This document shows, piece after piece, positions 16,787 through 25,908 of a stretch of 64,000 bases of DNA. The translations under genes were made by a program, and so were the position numbers. The notes beneath the pieces are model-generated. The model was given only the letters and a program-made list of their open reading frames with translations, was not told where the DNA came from and made no database searches. Position 1 is the first letter of the stretch; each line of letters opens with the position of its first letter. The stretch is taken from the NCBI GenBank assembly GCA_035943635.1, contig DASZBX010000039.1, forward strand, positions 46,354 to 110,353, in the 5' to 3' direction. This DNA comes from DASZBX01 sp035943635. Lineage in GTDB: Bacteria > Actinomycetota > Actinomycetes > Streptomycetales > Catenulisporaceae.

Positions 16787-19663
16787 TTGACGACTACACC
16801 AGAGGTGGCCGAACAGCGCGCGCAGGCGGGGGCAGCGACGCCCGAGCGGAGACCGTCCACCGCCGTGCCCGACCGCCCCTCCGGGATGTCGCCCAAGGCC
16901 CCGCCGGTGAACGGATCCGCGCTGGCCGCAGGTGCTGCGGGGAGTTCCGCCGCCGAGGCTTCGCAGCCTGCGGAGAGTCCCGCTGACGGGTCTTCCGTCG
17001 CTGGTGACGGCCCTGGGGCCGGTACTGCTGCCGCTGGTGAAGCCCCCGCGGTTGGCGCTGGTGCCGCTGGTGACGCCCCTGCGGTTGGCGCTGCCACCGC
17101 GCCCGGCTCCGCCCCCTCCGCCCTTGACTCCGGCATCAACGGGTCGGCTGCCGCCGCTGCCACTTCGCCCGCCACTGCCGCGGCGACCGCGCCCGCTTCT
17201 GCTGCCGCTGCCACGTCGTCCTCGCCCGCTCCCGATCTCGCGGTGCCGTCTACCACTGCGCCTGCTTCCGCCTCCGCCCCGGCCGCAGTCACGCCCCCGG
17301 CCGCTGCCCCCACCGTTCCGCCGGCTCCCGTCGTCCCGGCGCCGATCCCCACGACCCCGTCCCCGGGCTCCTCGGGGGCTTCCGGCGCCTCCAACCGGGT
17401 CCGGGCCCGCCTGGCCCGGCTCGGCAGCCAACGGCCCAACAGCGGCCCCAGCCCGGTGCTCGAACCGCTGTTCCGGATCGTCCGGGCCGGCGACCCCAAG
17501 GCGGACCTGCGTACCCTGGAGCGCGCCTACGCGATCGCCGAGCGGTACCACCGCGGCCAGCGGCGCAAGAGTGGTGACCCGTACATCACCCACCCGCTCG
17601 CGGTCACCACGATCCTGGCCGAGCTGGGCATGGACATCCCGACCCTGTGCGCCGGGCTGCTGCACGACACGGTCGAGGACACCGACTACGCGCTGGACAT
17701 GCTCCGGCGCGACTTCGGCGACACCGTGGCGCTGCTCGTCGACGGCGTCACCAAGCTGGACAAGGTCAAGCTGGGCGAGGCGGCGCAGGCCGAGACCGTG
17801 CGCAAGATGGTCGTCGCCATGTCCCGGGACATCCGCGTCCTGGTGATCAAGCTGGCCGACCGGCTGCACAACATGCGCACCATGCGCTACATGAAGCGGG
17901 AGAAGCAGGAGCAGAAGTCCCGCGAGACGCTGGAGATCTACGCCCCGCTGGCCCACCGGCTGGGCATGAACACGATCAAGTGGGAGCTGGAGGACCTGGC
18001 GTTCGCCATCCTCTACCCCAAGATGTACGACGAGATCGTGCACCTGGTGGCCGAGCGCGCGCCCAAGCGCGAGGAGTTCCTCGCCCAGGTCACCGACCTG
18101 GTCCAGGGCGACCTGCACGGCGCGAAGATCAAGGCCACGGTCACCGGCCGGCCGAAGCACTACTACTCGGTCTACCAGAAGATGATCGTCCGCGGCCGCG
18201 ACTTCACCGAGATCTACGACCTGGTCGGCATCCGGGTCCTGGTCGAGTCGGTGCGCGACTGCTACGCGGCCCTCGGCACCATCCACGCGCGGTGGAACCC
18301 GGTCCCCGGCCGGTTCAAGGACTACATCGCGATGCCGAAGTTCAACATGTACCAGTCGCTGCACACGACGGTGATCGGGCCGTCCGGCAAGCCGGTCGAG
18401 TTACAGATCCGCACGTACTCCATGCACCGCCGGGCCGAGTACGGCGTCGCGGCGCACTGGAAGTACAAGGAGGACGTCAACGGCAAGCCCGCAGTGGGGC
18501 CGGGCACCGGCGAAGGCGGCCCGGGCGACATGGCCTGGCTGCGCCAACTGCTGGACTGGCAGCGCGAGACCGCGGACCCGAGCGAGTTCCTGGACGCGCT
18601 GCGCTTCGACCTGTCCGCCTCCGAGGTCTACGTGTTCACCCCCAAGGGTGACGTGGTGCCGCTGCCGTCCGGCTCGACCCCGGTCGACTTCGCGTACGCG
18701 GTGCACACCGAGGTGGGCCACCACTGCATCGGCGCCCGGGTCAACGGCCGCCTGGTGCCGCTGGAATCGAAGCTGGACAACGGCGACGTGGTCGAGGTCT
18801 TCACCTCCAAGGCCCCGACCGCCGGCCCGAGCCGCGACTGGCTCAGCTTCGTCGCGTCCCCGCGCGCGCGGAACAAGATCAAGGCCCACTTCACCAAGGA
18901 ACGGCGCGAAGAGGCGATCGAACAGGGCAGAGAAGCCCTGGCCAAGACCATGCGCAAGCAGGGTTTGCCGTTGCAGCGGCTGCTGTCGAGCGAGGCGTTG
19001 TCCTCGATCGCGCTGGACCTGCATCATGCCGACATCTCGGCACTGTATGCGGCGATTGGCGAGAATCACGTCTCGGCCCAGTCGGTGGTACAGCGACTGA
19101 TTCAGTCCCTCGGCGGCGCGGAAGGCGCGACCGAGGACCTGGCCGAGTCGACCATGCCCGGATTGGTCGGCGGGGACGGTCAGGGCCGCAAGCCGCGCCG
19201 CGGCAGCGCGCGTCCCAGCGGCGATCCTGGTGTGCTGGTCAAGGGCGTGGAAGATGTCTGGATCAAGCTCGCCAGGTGTTGTACGCCGGTGCCTGGTGAT
19301 GAGATCGTCGGATTTGTCACCCGCGGTAGTGGCGTGTCGGTGCATCGGAAGGACTGCGGCAACATCGCGTCGCTGATGGCCCAGCCGGAGCGGATGCAGC
19401 AGGTCGAGTGGGCGCCTACCGCGTCTTCGGTGTTCCTCGTCTCCATCCAGGTCGAGGCACTGGACCGAGCGCGGTTGTTGTCCGACGTGACCCGGATCCT
19501 GTCGGACCAGCACGTCAACATCCTGTCCGCGAACGTGAACACCTCCCGCGACCGAGTAGCCATGTCCCGCTTCACCTTCGAAATGGGCGACCCGAAGCAT
19601 CTGGGCCATGTGCTGAAGGCGGTCCGGGGGATCGAAGGGGTGTACGACGTCTACCGGGTGTGA
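16787..19663 (+). CDS. relA: (p)ppGpp synthetase/hydrolase, RelA/SpoT family
   Basis: The TTG start at 16787 is chosen because GGAGGT ends 6 nt before it; an in-frame GTG at 16754 has no such site. The 958-residue protein starts with about 220 Ala/Pro/Gly/Ser-rich residues. Then come the hydrolase domain with HDTVEDTDYA (about 292), the synthetase domain (RGRDFTEIYDLVGIRVL, about 468, and RFKDYIAMPKFNMYQSLHT), TGS (about 612), the zinc-finger region with CC, and a C-terminal ACT domain (about 880). With both catalytic halves intact it should make and degrade (p)ppGpp. Ribosome-bound sensing is known for the family. The long disordered lead is unusual in length. Confidence 0.95.
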   Translation: MTTTPEVAEQRAQAGAATPERRPSTAVPDRPSGMSPKAPPVNGSALAAGAAGSSAAEASQPAESPADGSSVAGDGPGAGTAAAGEAPAVGAGAAGDAPAVGAATAPGSAPSALDSGINGSAAAAATSPATAAATAPASAAAATSSSPAPDLAVPSTTAPASASAPAAVTPPAAAPTVPPAPVVPAPIPTTPSPGSSGASGASNRVRARLARLGSQRPNSGPSPVLEPLFRIVRAGDPKADLRTLERAYAIAERYHRGQRRKSGDPYITHPLAVTTILAELGMDIPTLCAGLLHDTVEDTDYALDMLRRDFGDTVALLVDGVTKLDKVKLGEAAQAETVRKMVVAMSRDIRVLVIKLADRLHNMRTMRYMKREKQEQKSRETLEIYAPLAHRLGMNTIKWELEDLAFAILYPKMYDEIVHLVAERAPKREEFLAQVTDLVQGDLHGAKIKATVTGRPKHYYSVYQKMIVRGRDFTEIYDLVGIRVLVESVRDCYAALGTIHARWNPVPGRFKDYIAMPKFNMYQSLHTTVIGPSGKPVELQIRTYSMHRRAEYGVAAHWKYKEDVNGKPAVGPGTGEGGPGDMAWLRQLLDWQRETADPSEFLDALRFDLSASEVYVFTPKGDVVPLPSGSTPVDFAYAVHTEVGHHCIGARVNGRLVPLESKLDNGDVVEVFTSKAPTAGPSRDWLSFVASPRARNKIKAHFTKERREEAIEQGREALAKTMRKQGLPLQRLLSSEALSSIALDLHHADISALYAAIGENHVSAQSVVQRLIQSLGGAEGATEDLAESTMPGLVGGDGQGRKPRRGSARPSGDPGVLVKGVEDVWIKLARCCTPVPGDEIVGFVTRGSGVSVHRKDCGNIASLMAQPERMQQVEWAPTASSVFLVSIQVEALDRARLLSDVTRILSDQHVNILSANVNTSRDRVAMSRFTFEMGDPKHLGHVLKAVRGIEGVYDVYRV

Positions 19664-20064
19664 GCTGGGAGCGGACCGAATGCTCGTGTGCGTCGGTGCT
19701 GGGGTGACGTCTTTTCGCACTCATCGGCCGCACTCGTGAGTTCGCCGGCGAGGATCTGACCACGTGTCAGACCCTCAGCACGGCTCGGAGTGATCAACTC
19801 TTTTCGCCACGCAGCCATGACAGCTGTCGCGACTGTGGGTGGTACTCGGTAACGCTCAAGGTCCGGTTCAGGCGCCCAGCCTGTCGCATCCTTAAGTTCG
19901 GCGCGGGTGGGCTTGTTCTCAGTGAACGGAGATCTGTTGTCGATCACTCTCGCGTGTTCCGCCTGGCGTAAGGCCATTGTCCACGAGACCCGATACTGCG
20001 CTGCAAGGCGCACGAGTTCGCTGCGAATGACATCGGCAAGAAGTCGGCGACAGTCGGCCAGCTT
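19651..20064 (-). pseudogene. Decayed fragment, possibly ImmA/IrrE-like C-terminal part
   Basis: On the minus strand an open stretch of 137 codons has no proper beginning: a TAG at 20065-20067 closes the frame upstream. It reads RSELVRLAAQYRVSWTMALR, continues through GWAPEPDLERYRVPPTVATA and ends in a Pro/Arg tail overlapping relA by 13 bp. The pattern resembles the region after the zinc site in actinobacterial ImmA/IrrE-type peptidases, from memory only. The HExxH part is absent. Base composition is lower in G+C than relA, so it is probably imported debris. Confidence 0.4.
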
Positions 20065-20105
20065 CTACGGAGTAACCAACTCTCGCCTGGTGTTGGGGCA
20101 TAGCC

Positions 20106-20704
20106 ATGGACCGACTGACAATTGCAACAGTGGTGGAAGGCCACGGCGAAGTGAAGGCGCTGCCGGTGCTCATCCGGCGGATCGCCGAACAGCTGAACGT
20201 CTATGACATCGACATCACCCCGCCAAACCGTGTGGGCAGATCCACCCTTGCGACGGAATCGGCATCAAGAACGCGGTCGAGCAGGCGGCCTATCGGGTGC
20301 CGAGCCGCGGGGGAGTGCTCGTGCTGTTCGACGCTGATGACGACTGTCCCGTGCACCTCGTGCACCGCCTATTGGCTCCCGCTCAAGAAGTGCGGAAAGA
20401 CAAGAGCATCAGTCTCGTCGTGGCGAACAGGGAGTTCGAGGCGTGGTTCCTCGCCGCGTCTGCATCCCTCGCTGGCAAGTGCGGTCTACCAGCAGACTTC
20501 GCTTGGCCGACCAAGCCTGAAACCAAGCGGGATGCCAAGGGCGTGATCAGCGACGCGTTGAAGCGAGCGTCCGGTCGTCCGTACTCGCAGAGCGTTGATC
20601 AGCCCAAGTTGGCCGCAACGTTCGACATGGGGATCGCGCGGGAGAACGCACCGTCCTTCGACAAGTTCTGGCGGGAGATCAGCAAACTGGTCGAAGGCGA
20701 ATAG
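20106..20704 (+). pseudogene. Frameshifted DUF4276 (Toprim-like) gene
   Basis: The first about 48 codons from ATG 20106 (ATVVEGHGEVKALPVLIRRI) and the later frame (GGVLVLFDADDDCP, EFEAWF, ARENAPSFDKFWREI) align throughout with the intact DUF4276 protein at 9946. They lie in different frames. Alignment places the break at 20248-20250, where one T appears to be missing. Both Toprim-like motifs are preserved, so the damage looks recent, or it is an assembly error. No partner ATPase lies nearby. It sits in low-G+C debris downstream of relA. Confidence 0.75.
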
Positions 20705-20721
20705 CTCATTCGACCCAATGA

Positions 20722-20778
20722 ATCGGCCCCGCTCAAGGTAGCCGGCGCTGTCGCGCCGACACCCCGAGCAGGGCCGAT
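20722..20778. terminator. Bidirectional hairpin between convergent genes
   Basis: ATCGGCCCCGCTC (20722-20734) pairs with GAGCAGGGCCGAT (20766-20778) with one mismatch, and a smaller GGCGC/GCGCC hairpin nests inside. It separates the broken DUF4276 gene from the convergent DUF349 gene. There is no T run. Confidence 0.55.
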
Positions 20779-20809
20779 CAAATGACTCGTCTCACCGGAT
20801 GAGCTCGTC

Positions 20810-22795
20810 CTACCGGGTGAACTCATCCAAAGCGGCCTGCGCCTGCGCAAGCCACTCCTGCCGCGCCGCAATCGCCGCCTCGGCATCGGCGATCTTCTTC
20901 GCCTGCCCGGCCTCGGTGGCCCGGGACAGTTCCTTCTCGAACTTGCCGATGCTGGTGCGCAGCTGGTCCACGGTCGCCTGGGCGCGGGCCCGGGCCTCGG
21001 GGTTGGTGCGCTTCCATTCGGCCTGCTCGGCGTCGGAGACGGCTCGTTCGACGTCGCGCAGGGCGCCCTCGATCCGGGCCTTGTCGTCGCGCGGGACCAT
21101 GCCGATCGACTCCCAGCGGGTGTGGATCGAGCGCAGGGCGGACTTGGCGGTCTTCACGTCGGTGACCGGGACCAGCTTCTGCGCCTCGGCGATCAGGGCC
21201 TCCTTGGCGACCGCGTTCTCCTTGAACCCGGCGTCGCGCTGGTCCAGGTCGGCGTTGCGGGCGGCGAAGAAGGTGTCCTGGGCGGCCTTGAACCGGTTCC
21301 AGAGCTTGTCCTCGGTCTCCCGCTGGGCCCGGCCGGCGGTCTTCCACTGCTGCATCAGGTTGCGGAAGCGCTGCGCGGTGTCGGCCCAGTCGGTCGAGTC
21401 GGCCATGGACTCGGCCTCGGCGACCAGGTCCTCCTTGCGGGACTTGACCTCGTCGCGCTGGGCGTCGAGCTGGGCGAAGTGGGCCTTGCGGCGCTTGGCG
21501 AAGGTGCCGCGGGCGGCGGCGAACCGGCTCCACAGCTCGTCGTCGGCCTTGCGGTCCAGCCGCGGGGCCGCCTTCCACTCGTCCACCAGGACGCGCAGCC
21601 GCTCGCCGGCCGACTTCCACTGCTGGGACTCGGCCAGGCCCTCGGCCTCGGCGACCAGGGCCTCCTTGGTGATCGCGGCCTCGGCCTGGAGCTTGGCCCG
21701 GGCCTCCTTGCGCGCGGCCTGCTTCTGCTCGGCGATCCGGCCGATCTTGTCCAGCCGGGCGGACAGGCCGGCCACGTCGCCGATCACGTGCGCGTCGACC
21801 AGCGACTCGCGCAGCTTCAGGATGGTCGCCTCGGCGTCCTTCGCGGACAGGCCGGGGCCGTGCACGCGCTTGTTGAGCAGGTCCACCTCGCCCTTGAGGC
21901 TGGCGAACTTGCGCTCGTAGAAGGCCAGGCCGTCGGCCGGGGTGCCCGCGGCCCAGTTGCCGATCTCGCGCTCGGTGCCGTCGGCGGCGATCGCGTAGAC
22001 GACGCCCTCCTCGGTCACCCGGCCCCACTGGCTGGACACCGGGCCCAGGACCACGGGAGCGACCGGCTCGGCGGCCTGCGCCTCCGGGGCCGTCGCGGAA
22101 ACCGGCTCGGCCGCAGTCTCGGCAGACGTCTCGCCGCCCGGAACCTCGGCGGCGTCGGCGACCGGGGTGGCGGACAGCGGAGCCTCGGCCGCGAGCGGCA
22201 CCTCGGAAGCGGGCGCACCGGCCGCAGCGGCCTGCACCAGCGATTCGAGTTCGGGCGTCTCGACCGGCACCACGCCGGCCGCCTCGGCCGCCACGCCCAC
22301 CAGCTCGTCGGACTCCGCCGCCACGTCCGCCGTCACGGCGGGCTCCGCCGAAGCGGAGGTCTCAAAAGTCTCAGCAGCAGTCTCGACCGCCTCAGCCACC
22401 TCGGCCGGCTCGGCCGCCCGCACCACCGTGACCGTCTCCACCGCCTCGATCGTCTCCACCGCGTCGCCCGTCACCACGGCGTCGATGGTCTCGACCGACG
22501 CAATCGTCTCGATCACCACGGCCGGGGCAACCGCCTCGGTCTGCTCCACCGACTCCACCGACTCGACCAACTCCACCGACTCGACCGGCAGCACGGGTTC
22601 GGCGGCAGGCGGCTCGGCCGGGGCCGCGACGGCCGCCGGTGCGGCGGGGGTCTCGGCCGCGGCGGCCGGGGCGGGGGCGCCGGCTCCGGCGGCGGGTTCG
22701 ACAGCGGCGATTTCCGGGACGGCCGACTCGACCACGGACACCTCTTCGGCGGCGTGGCTGGTCTCGGCTGTCGTCTGCTCCGGTCCGTCGGACAC
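20810..22795 (-). CDS. DUF349 domain protein
   Basis: The start is GTG at 22795 with AAGGAGG 5 nt upstream. The first about 225 of 661 residues are Ala/Glu/Val/Thr-rich and disordered. A conserved segment follows (SSQWGRVTEEGVVYAIAADG), then several DUF349 repeats, each a charged helical hairpin with the W-K-x-A/T-G signature (QQWKSAGERLRVLVDEWKAA, LMQQWKTAGRAQ, IHTRWESIGMVPR). The function of these coiled-coil repeats is not established. An orthologue lies near relA and the cyclophilin gene in streptomycetes. Confidence 0.88.
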   Translation of the reverse strand: MSDGPEQTTAETSHAAEEVSVVESAVPEIAAVEPAAGAGAPAPAAAAETPAAPAAVAAPAEPPAAEPVLPVESVELVESVESVEQTEAVAPAVVIETIASVETIDAVVTGDAVETIEAVETVTVVRAAEPAEVAEAVETAAETFETSASAEPAVTADVAAESDELVGVAAEAAGVVPVETPELESLVQAAAAGAPASEVPLAAEAPLSATPVADAAEVPGGETSAETAAEPVSATAPEAQAAEPVAPVVLGPVSSQWGRVTEEGVVYAIAADGTEREIGNWAAGTPADGLAFYERKFASLKGEVDLLNKRVHGPGLSAKDAEATILKLRESLVDAHVIGDVAGLSARLDKIGRIAEQKQAARKEARAKLQAEAAITKEALVAEAEGLAESQQWKSAGERLRVLVDEWKAAPRLDRKADDELWSRFAAARGTFAKRRKAHFAQLDAQRDEVKSRKEDLVAEAESMADSTDWADTAQRFRNLMQQWKTAGRAQRETEDKLWNRFKAAQDTFFAARNADLDQRDAGFKENAVAKEALIAEAQKLVPVTDVKTAKSALRSIHTRWESIGMVPRDDKARIEGALRDVERAVSDAEQAEWKRTNPEARARAQATVDQLRTSIGKFEKELSRATEAGQAKKIADAEAAIAARQEWLAQAQAALDEFTR

Positions 22796-22928
22796 GGTGG
22801 CCTCCTTGGGACGCGCGGTCCCTAGCGTGGATCAAGATCTGGGTGTTTCGGGAAACTTTCCCCACGCACTCTACAAGCCCGCGCATCCCAGGGAACAGTC
22901 TGGCGACCGACTCCGGTTACTTCCTTGG

Positions 22929-23780
22929 TTACTTCGTGGCGACGGTCTGGATCGTCGTGGCCTCGGTCGGCTTGCCGTCACCAGTGCCGTTGGAGTTGTC
23001 CGAGCCCTTGGCCGCGATCGCGGTCAGGACGTCGAGCCCTGAGGTGATCTTGCCGAACGGGGTGTAGCTCGGCGGCAGCGGGGAGTCCTTGTAGACCAGG
23101 AAGAACTGGCTGCCGTTGGTGTCGGCGCCGCCGTTGGCCATCGCCACCGTGCCCGCGGGGTACGTCACGGTCCCGTCCGCGCCCGGCGCGCCGAACGCGG
23201 TGAGGTTCTCGTCCTGGAACTTGTAGCCGGGGCCGCCGCTGCCGCTGCCGGTCGGGTCGCCGCACTGCAGCACGAAGATGTTCGCGGTGGTCAGCCGGTG
23301 GCAGGGGGTGTTGTTGAAGTAGCCCTTGCCGGCCAGGTACTCGAAGGAGTAGGTCGCGTACGGCGCGGCGGTGGTCAGCGCGGAGAACACGACGACGCCG
23401 TTGTTCGTGGTGATCGTGGCGGTGTACGGCTTGGCCGCGGTCGCCGCGTCGAAGGTCGGGGTGCCGACGTTCTTGGCCGCGGTGCCGTTGGGCAGGTAGC
23501 CGACCGGCTCGGGGGTGGCCGACGCGGTCGCCCCGGCGCTCGCGGCGCTCGCGGCGGGCGCGGAGCCGGTGGACGCGGCCGCGGGGGCGGCCTTCGTGCT
23601 GTTCCCGCTCAGCGCGACCGCGGCGGTGACGCCTCCGCCGATCACGAGCACGGCGACCACGGAGGCCGCGACGATCCGGCCCTGGCGCTGGCGGTCCCGG
23701 CGCTTCTGCTCTTCGATCTTCTGCCGGCGCTCGTAGCGGGCGCGCTCCAGGGCGCGCTGCCGGTCCTTGGTGCTCGCCAC
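22929..23780 (-). CDS. Membrane-anchored cyclophilin-type peptidyl-prolyl isomerase
   Basis: The GTG at 23780 (VASTKDRQRALERARYERRQ) is preferred over upstream in-frame starts because AAGGAG sits just before it. A basic cytosolic helix leads to one TM segment (about residues 36-58), a Ser/Ala/Thr linker and a cyclophilin domain. The domain has CHRLTTANIFVLQCGDP and GTVAMANGGADTNGSQFFLV, including the catalytic Arg. The product (283 residues) should catalyse proline isomerisation outside the membrane. A similar gene lies beside the DUF349 gene in other actinomycetes. Confidence 0.9.
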   Translation of the reverse strand: MASTKDRQRALERARYERRQKIEEQKRRDRQRQGRIVAASVVAVLVIGGGVTAAVALSGNSTKAAPAAASTGSAPAASAASAGATASATPEPVGYLPNGTAAKNVGTPTFDAATAAKPYTATITTNNGVVVFSALTTAAPYATYSFEYLAGKGYFNNTPCHRLTTANIFVLQCGDPTGSGSGGPGYKFQDENLTAFGAPGADGTVTYPAGTVAMANGGADTNGSQFFLVYKDSPLPPSYTPFGKITSGLDVLTAIAAKGSDNSNGTGDGKPTEATTIQTVATK

Positions 23781-23881
23781 TTGCTCTGCTCCTTGTTGAA
23801 TCGGTTCGCGATACTGCGTGCTCCGCCGGTAGGCTGTGACCCGCCTGTACCTGTCCGCCCGCACTGAAAGTCTGGACGCAC

Positions 23882-24604
23882 GTGCTGATCACTGGGTTCC
23901 CCGCCGGGTCCTGGGCCACGAACTGCTACGTGGTGGCCCCGAACGCCAACGAGCGTTGTGTGATCATCGATCCGGGCCAGGACTCGGTGACGGCGCTGAA
24001 CGAGATCTTGCGTGAGCACAAACTACAACCGGCAGCCGTTATCCTTACACACGGACACCTAGATCACACCTGGTCTGTGGCACCGGTTTGCGGGGCGCAC
24101 GACATTCCCGCGTTCATCCATCCGCAGGACCGCTTCCAGTTGTCGGACCCGGGCCGTGCGCTGGGCCTTGCGCCCGGCAGCCCGGTTCTGGGCGGGCTGA
24201 CTTTCGCAGAACCCGCCGAGGTGCGCGAGCTCGCCGACGGCCAGGTGCTGGATCTCGGCCGGGAACTCGGGCTCAGCTTCGTGGTCAACCACGCGCCGGG
24301 CCATACCGAGGGGTCGGTGACGTTCAGACTGCCGCAGCCCGGACTGGCCGCCGATCCGGCCGCCGATCCGGACGTGCTGTTCAGCGGCGATCTGTTGTTC
24401 GCCGGCTCCGTCGGCCGCAGCGACCTGCCGGGCGGGGACTCCGCGCGGCTGCTGGAGTCGCTGGCCAGGGTCTGCCTGCCGCTGCCGGACGAGACGATCG
24501 TGCTCTCCGGCCACGGGCCGCAGACCACCATCGGCCGGGAGCGCGCGTCGAATCCGTTCCTGAGGGGACTCAAGAGCGTGGATTCCGCGCGGCCCGGCCT
24601 GTAG
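23882..24604 (+). CDS. Metallo-beta-lactamase-fold hydrolase (glyoxalase II-like)
   Basis: The 240-residue protein has the binuclear zinc motif THGHLDH (H57, H59, D61, H62), the next metal His in HAPGHTEGS and the bridging Asp in FSGDLLFAGSVGR. These features fit the hydroxyacylglutathione hydrolase-like MBL group. The natural substrate in actinobacteria, which lack glutathione, is unknown. The start is GTG at 23882. It lies 44 bp before hisS and is divergent from the cyclophilin gene. Confidence 0.88.
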   Translation: MLITGFPAGSWATNCYVVAPNANERCVIIDPGQDSVTALNEILREHKLQPAAVILTHGHLDHTWSVAPVCGAHDIPAFIHPQDRFQLSDPGRALGLAPGSPVLGGLTFAEPAEVRELADGQVLDLGRELGLSFVVNHAPGHTEGSVTFRLPQPGLAADPAADPDVLFSGDLLFAGSVGRSDLPGGDSARLLESLARVCLPLPDETIVLSGHGPQTTIGRERASNPFLRGLKSVDSARPGL

Positions 24605-24648
24605 ATCATATTTTTCGGGCTCCGCCAGTTGAGAGAGAATTCCCACCG

Positions 24649-25908
24649 ATGAGCGAGTTCCAGGCCCCCAAGGGCACCTACGACCTGCTGCCGCCGAGCT
24701 CGGCCGCCTTCCAGAGCGTGCGGGAGGCGATCTCGGCCACGGTGCGCCGGGCCGGCTACCGGTACGTCGAGACCCCGGCGTTCGAGGACACCAAACTCTT
24801 CTCCCGCGGCGTCGGGGAGTCCACCGACATCGTCACCAAGGAGATGTACACCTTCACCACCCGCGGCGGCGCCTCGCTGACCCTGCGGCCGGAGGGTACG
24901 GCCTCTGTCATGCGGGCGGTGCTCGAGCACAACCTGGACAAGGCCGGGCTGCCGGTCAAGCTGTACTACAGCGGCTCCTACTTCCGCTACGAGGCGCCAC
25001 AGAAGGGCCGCTACCGGCACTTCTCCCAGGTCGGCGCCGAGGCGATCGGCGCGACCGACCCGGCCCTGGACGCCGAGCTGATCCTGCTGGCCGCCGACGC
25101 CTTCCGCGGACTGGGCCTGACCAGGGTCACCCTGCTGCTCAACTCCCTGGGCGACGCGAAGTGCCGCCCGGTCTACCGGGCCGCGCTGCAGGAGTTCCTG
25201 CGCAGACTCGACCTCGACGACGCGACCCGGGCCCGGATCGAGATCAACCCGCTGCGGGTGCTCGACGACAAGCGGGACTTCGTCAAGGCGCAGCTGGCCG
25301 GCGCGCCGAGCATCACGGACTACCTGTGCGAGGACTGCAAGGCGTACCACGACGAGGTGCGCGAGCTGCTGACCGCGAACGGCGTCGCCTTCACGGACGA
25401 CCCGCGGCTGGTGCGCGGCCTGGACTACTACACCCGCACCGCGTTCGAGTTCGTGCACGACGGCCTCGGATCGCAGTCCTCGATCGGCGGCGGCGGACGC
25501 TACGACGGCCTGGCCGAGGAGCTCGGCGGCCCCTCGCTGCCCTCGGTCGGCTGGGCCCTGGGCGTGGACCGGACCGTGCTCGCGCTGGAGGCGGAACAGG
25601 TCGTGCTGCCCGCGGTCGAGCAGCTCGGGGTCTTCGCCATCGCGCTCGGCCAGGCGGCCCGCAAGACCGTGTTCGGCCTGGTCGCGGACCTGCGCCGGGC
25701 CGGGGTGGCCGCGGACTTCAACTACGCCGGCAAGGGCCTGAAGGGCGCGATGAAGGACGCCGACCGCTCCGGCGCCCGCTACGCCCTGATCGCCGGGGAC
25801 CGGGACCTGGCCGAGGGCGTGGTCCAGGTCAAGGAACTGGCCACCGGCGAGCAGTCGCCGACGGCACTGAACGAGCTCATCCCGACTCTCAAGGAGAAAC
25901 TGTCGTGA
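24649..25908 (+). CDS. hisS: Histidyl-tRNA synthetase
   Basis: The 419-residue class II synthetase begins at ATG 24649 (FQAPKGTYDLLPP). It has motif 2 (YYSGSYFRYEAPQKGRYRHF) and the His-specific signatures LVRGLDYYTRTAFEF and GGGRYDGL, followed by the anticodon-binding domain. It charges tRNA-His. Its stop overlaps the GTG start of aspS. Confidence 0.97.
   Translation: MSEFQAPKGTYDLLPPSSAAFQSVREAISATVRRAGYRYVETPAFEDTKLFSRGVGESTDIVTKEMYTFTTRGGASLTLRPEGTASVMRAVLEHNLDKAGLPVKLYYSGSYFRYEAPQKGRYRHFSQVGAEAIGATDPALDAELILLAADAFRGLGLTRVTLLLNSLGDAKCRPVYRAALQEFLRRLDLDDATRARIEINPLRVLDDKRDFVKAQLAGAPSITDYLCEDCKAYHDEVRELLTANGVAFTDDPRLVRGLDYYTRTAFEFVHDGLGSQSSIGGGGRYDGLAEELGGPSLPSVGWALGVDRTVLALEAEQVVLPAVEQLGVFAIALGQAARKTVFGLVADLRRAGVAADFNYAGKGLKGAMKDADRSGARYALIAGDRDLAEGVVQVKELATGEQSPTALNELIPTLKEKLS

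Noticed and set aside
19919..20173. Minus-strand ORFs opposite the start of the broken DUF4276 gene
   Set aside because: The plus strand aligns with the intact DUF4276 homologue; the reverse frames have no recognisable content.
24088..24648. Extension of hisS upstream to 24088 in the same frame
   Set aside because: It would run through the MBL hydrolase gene. The ATG at 24649 gives the canonical HisRS start.
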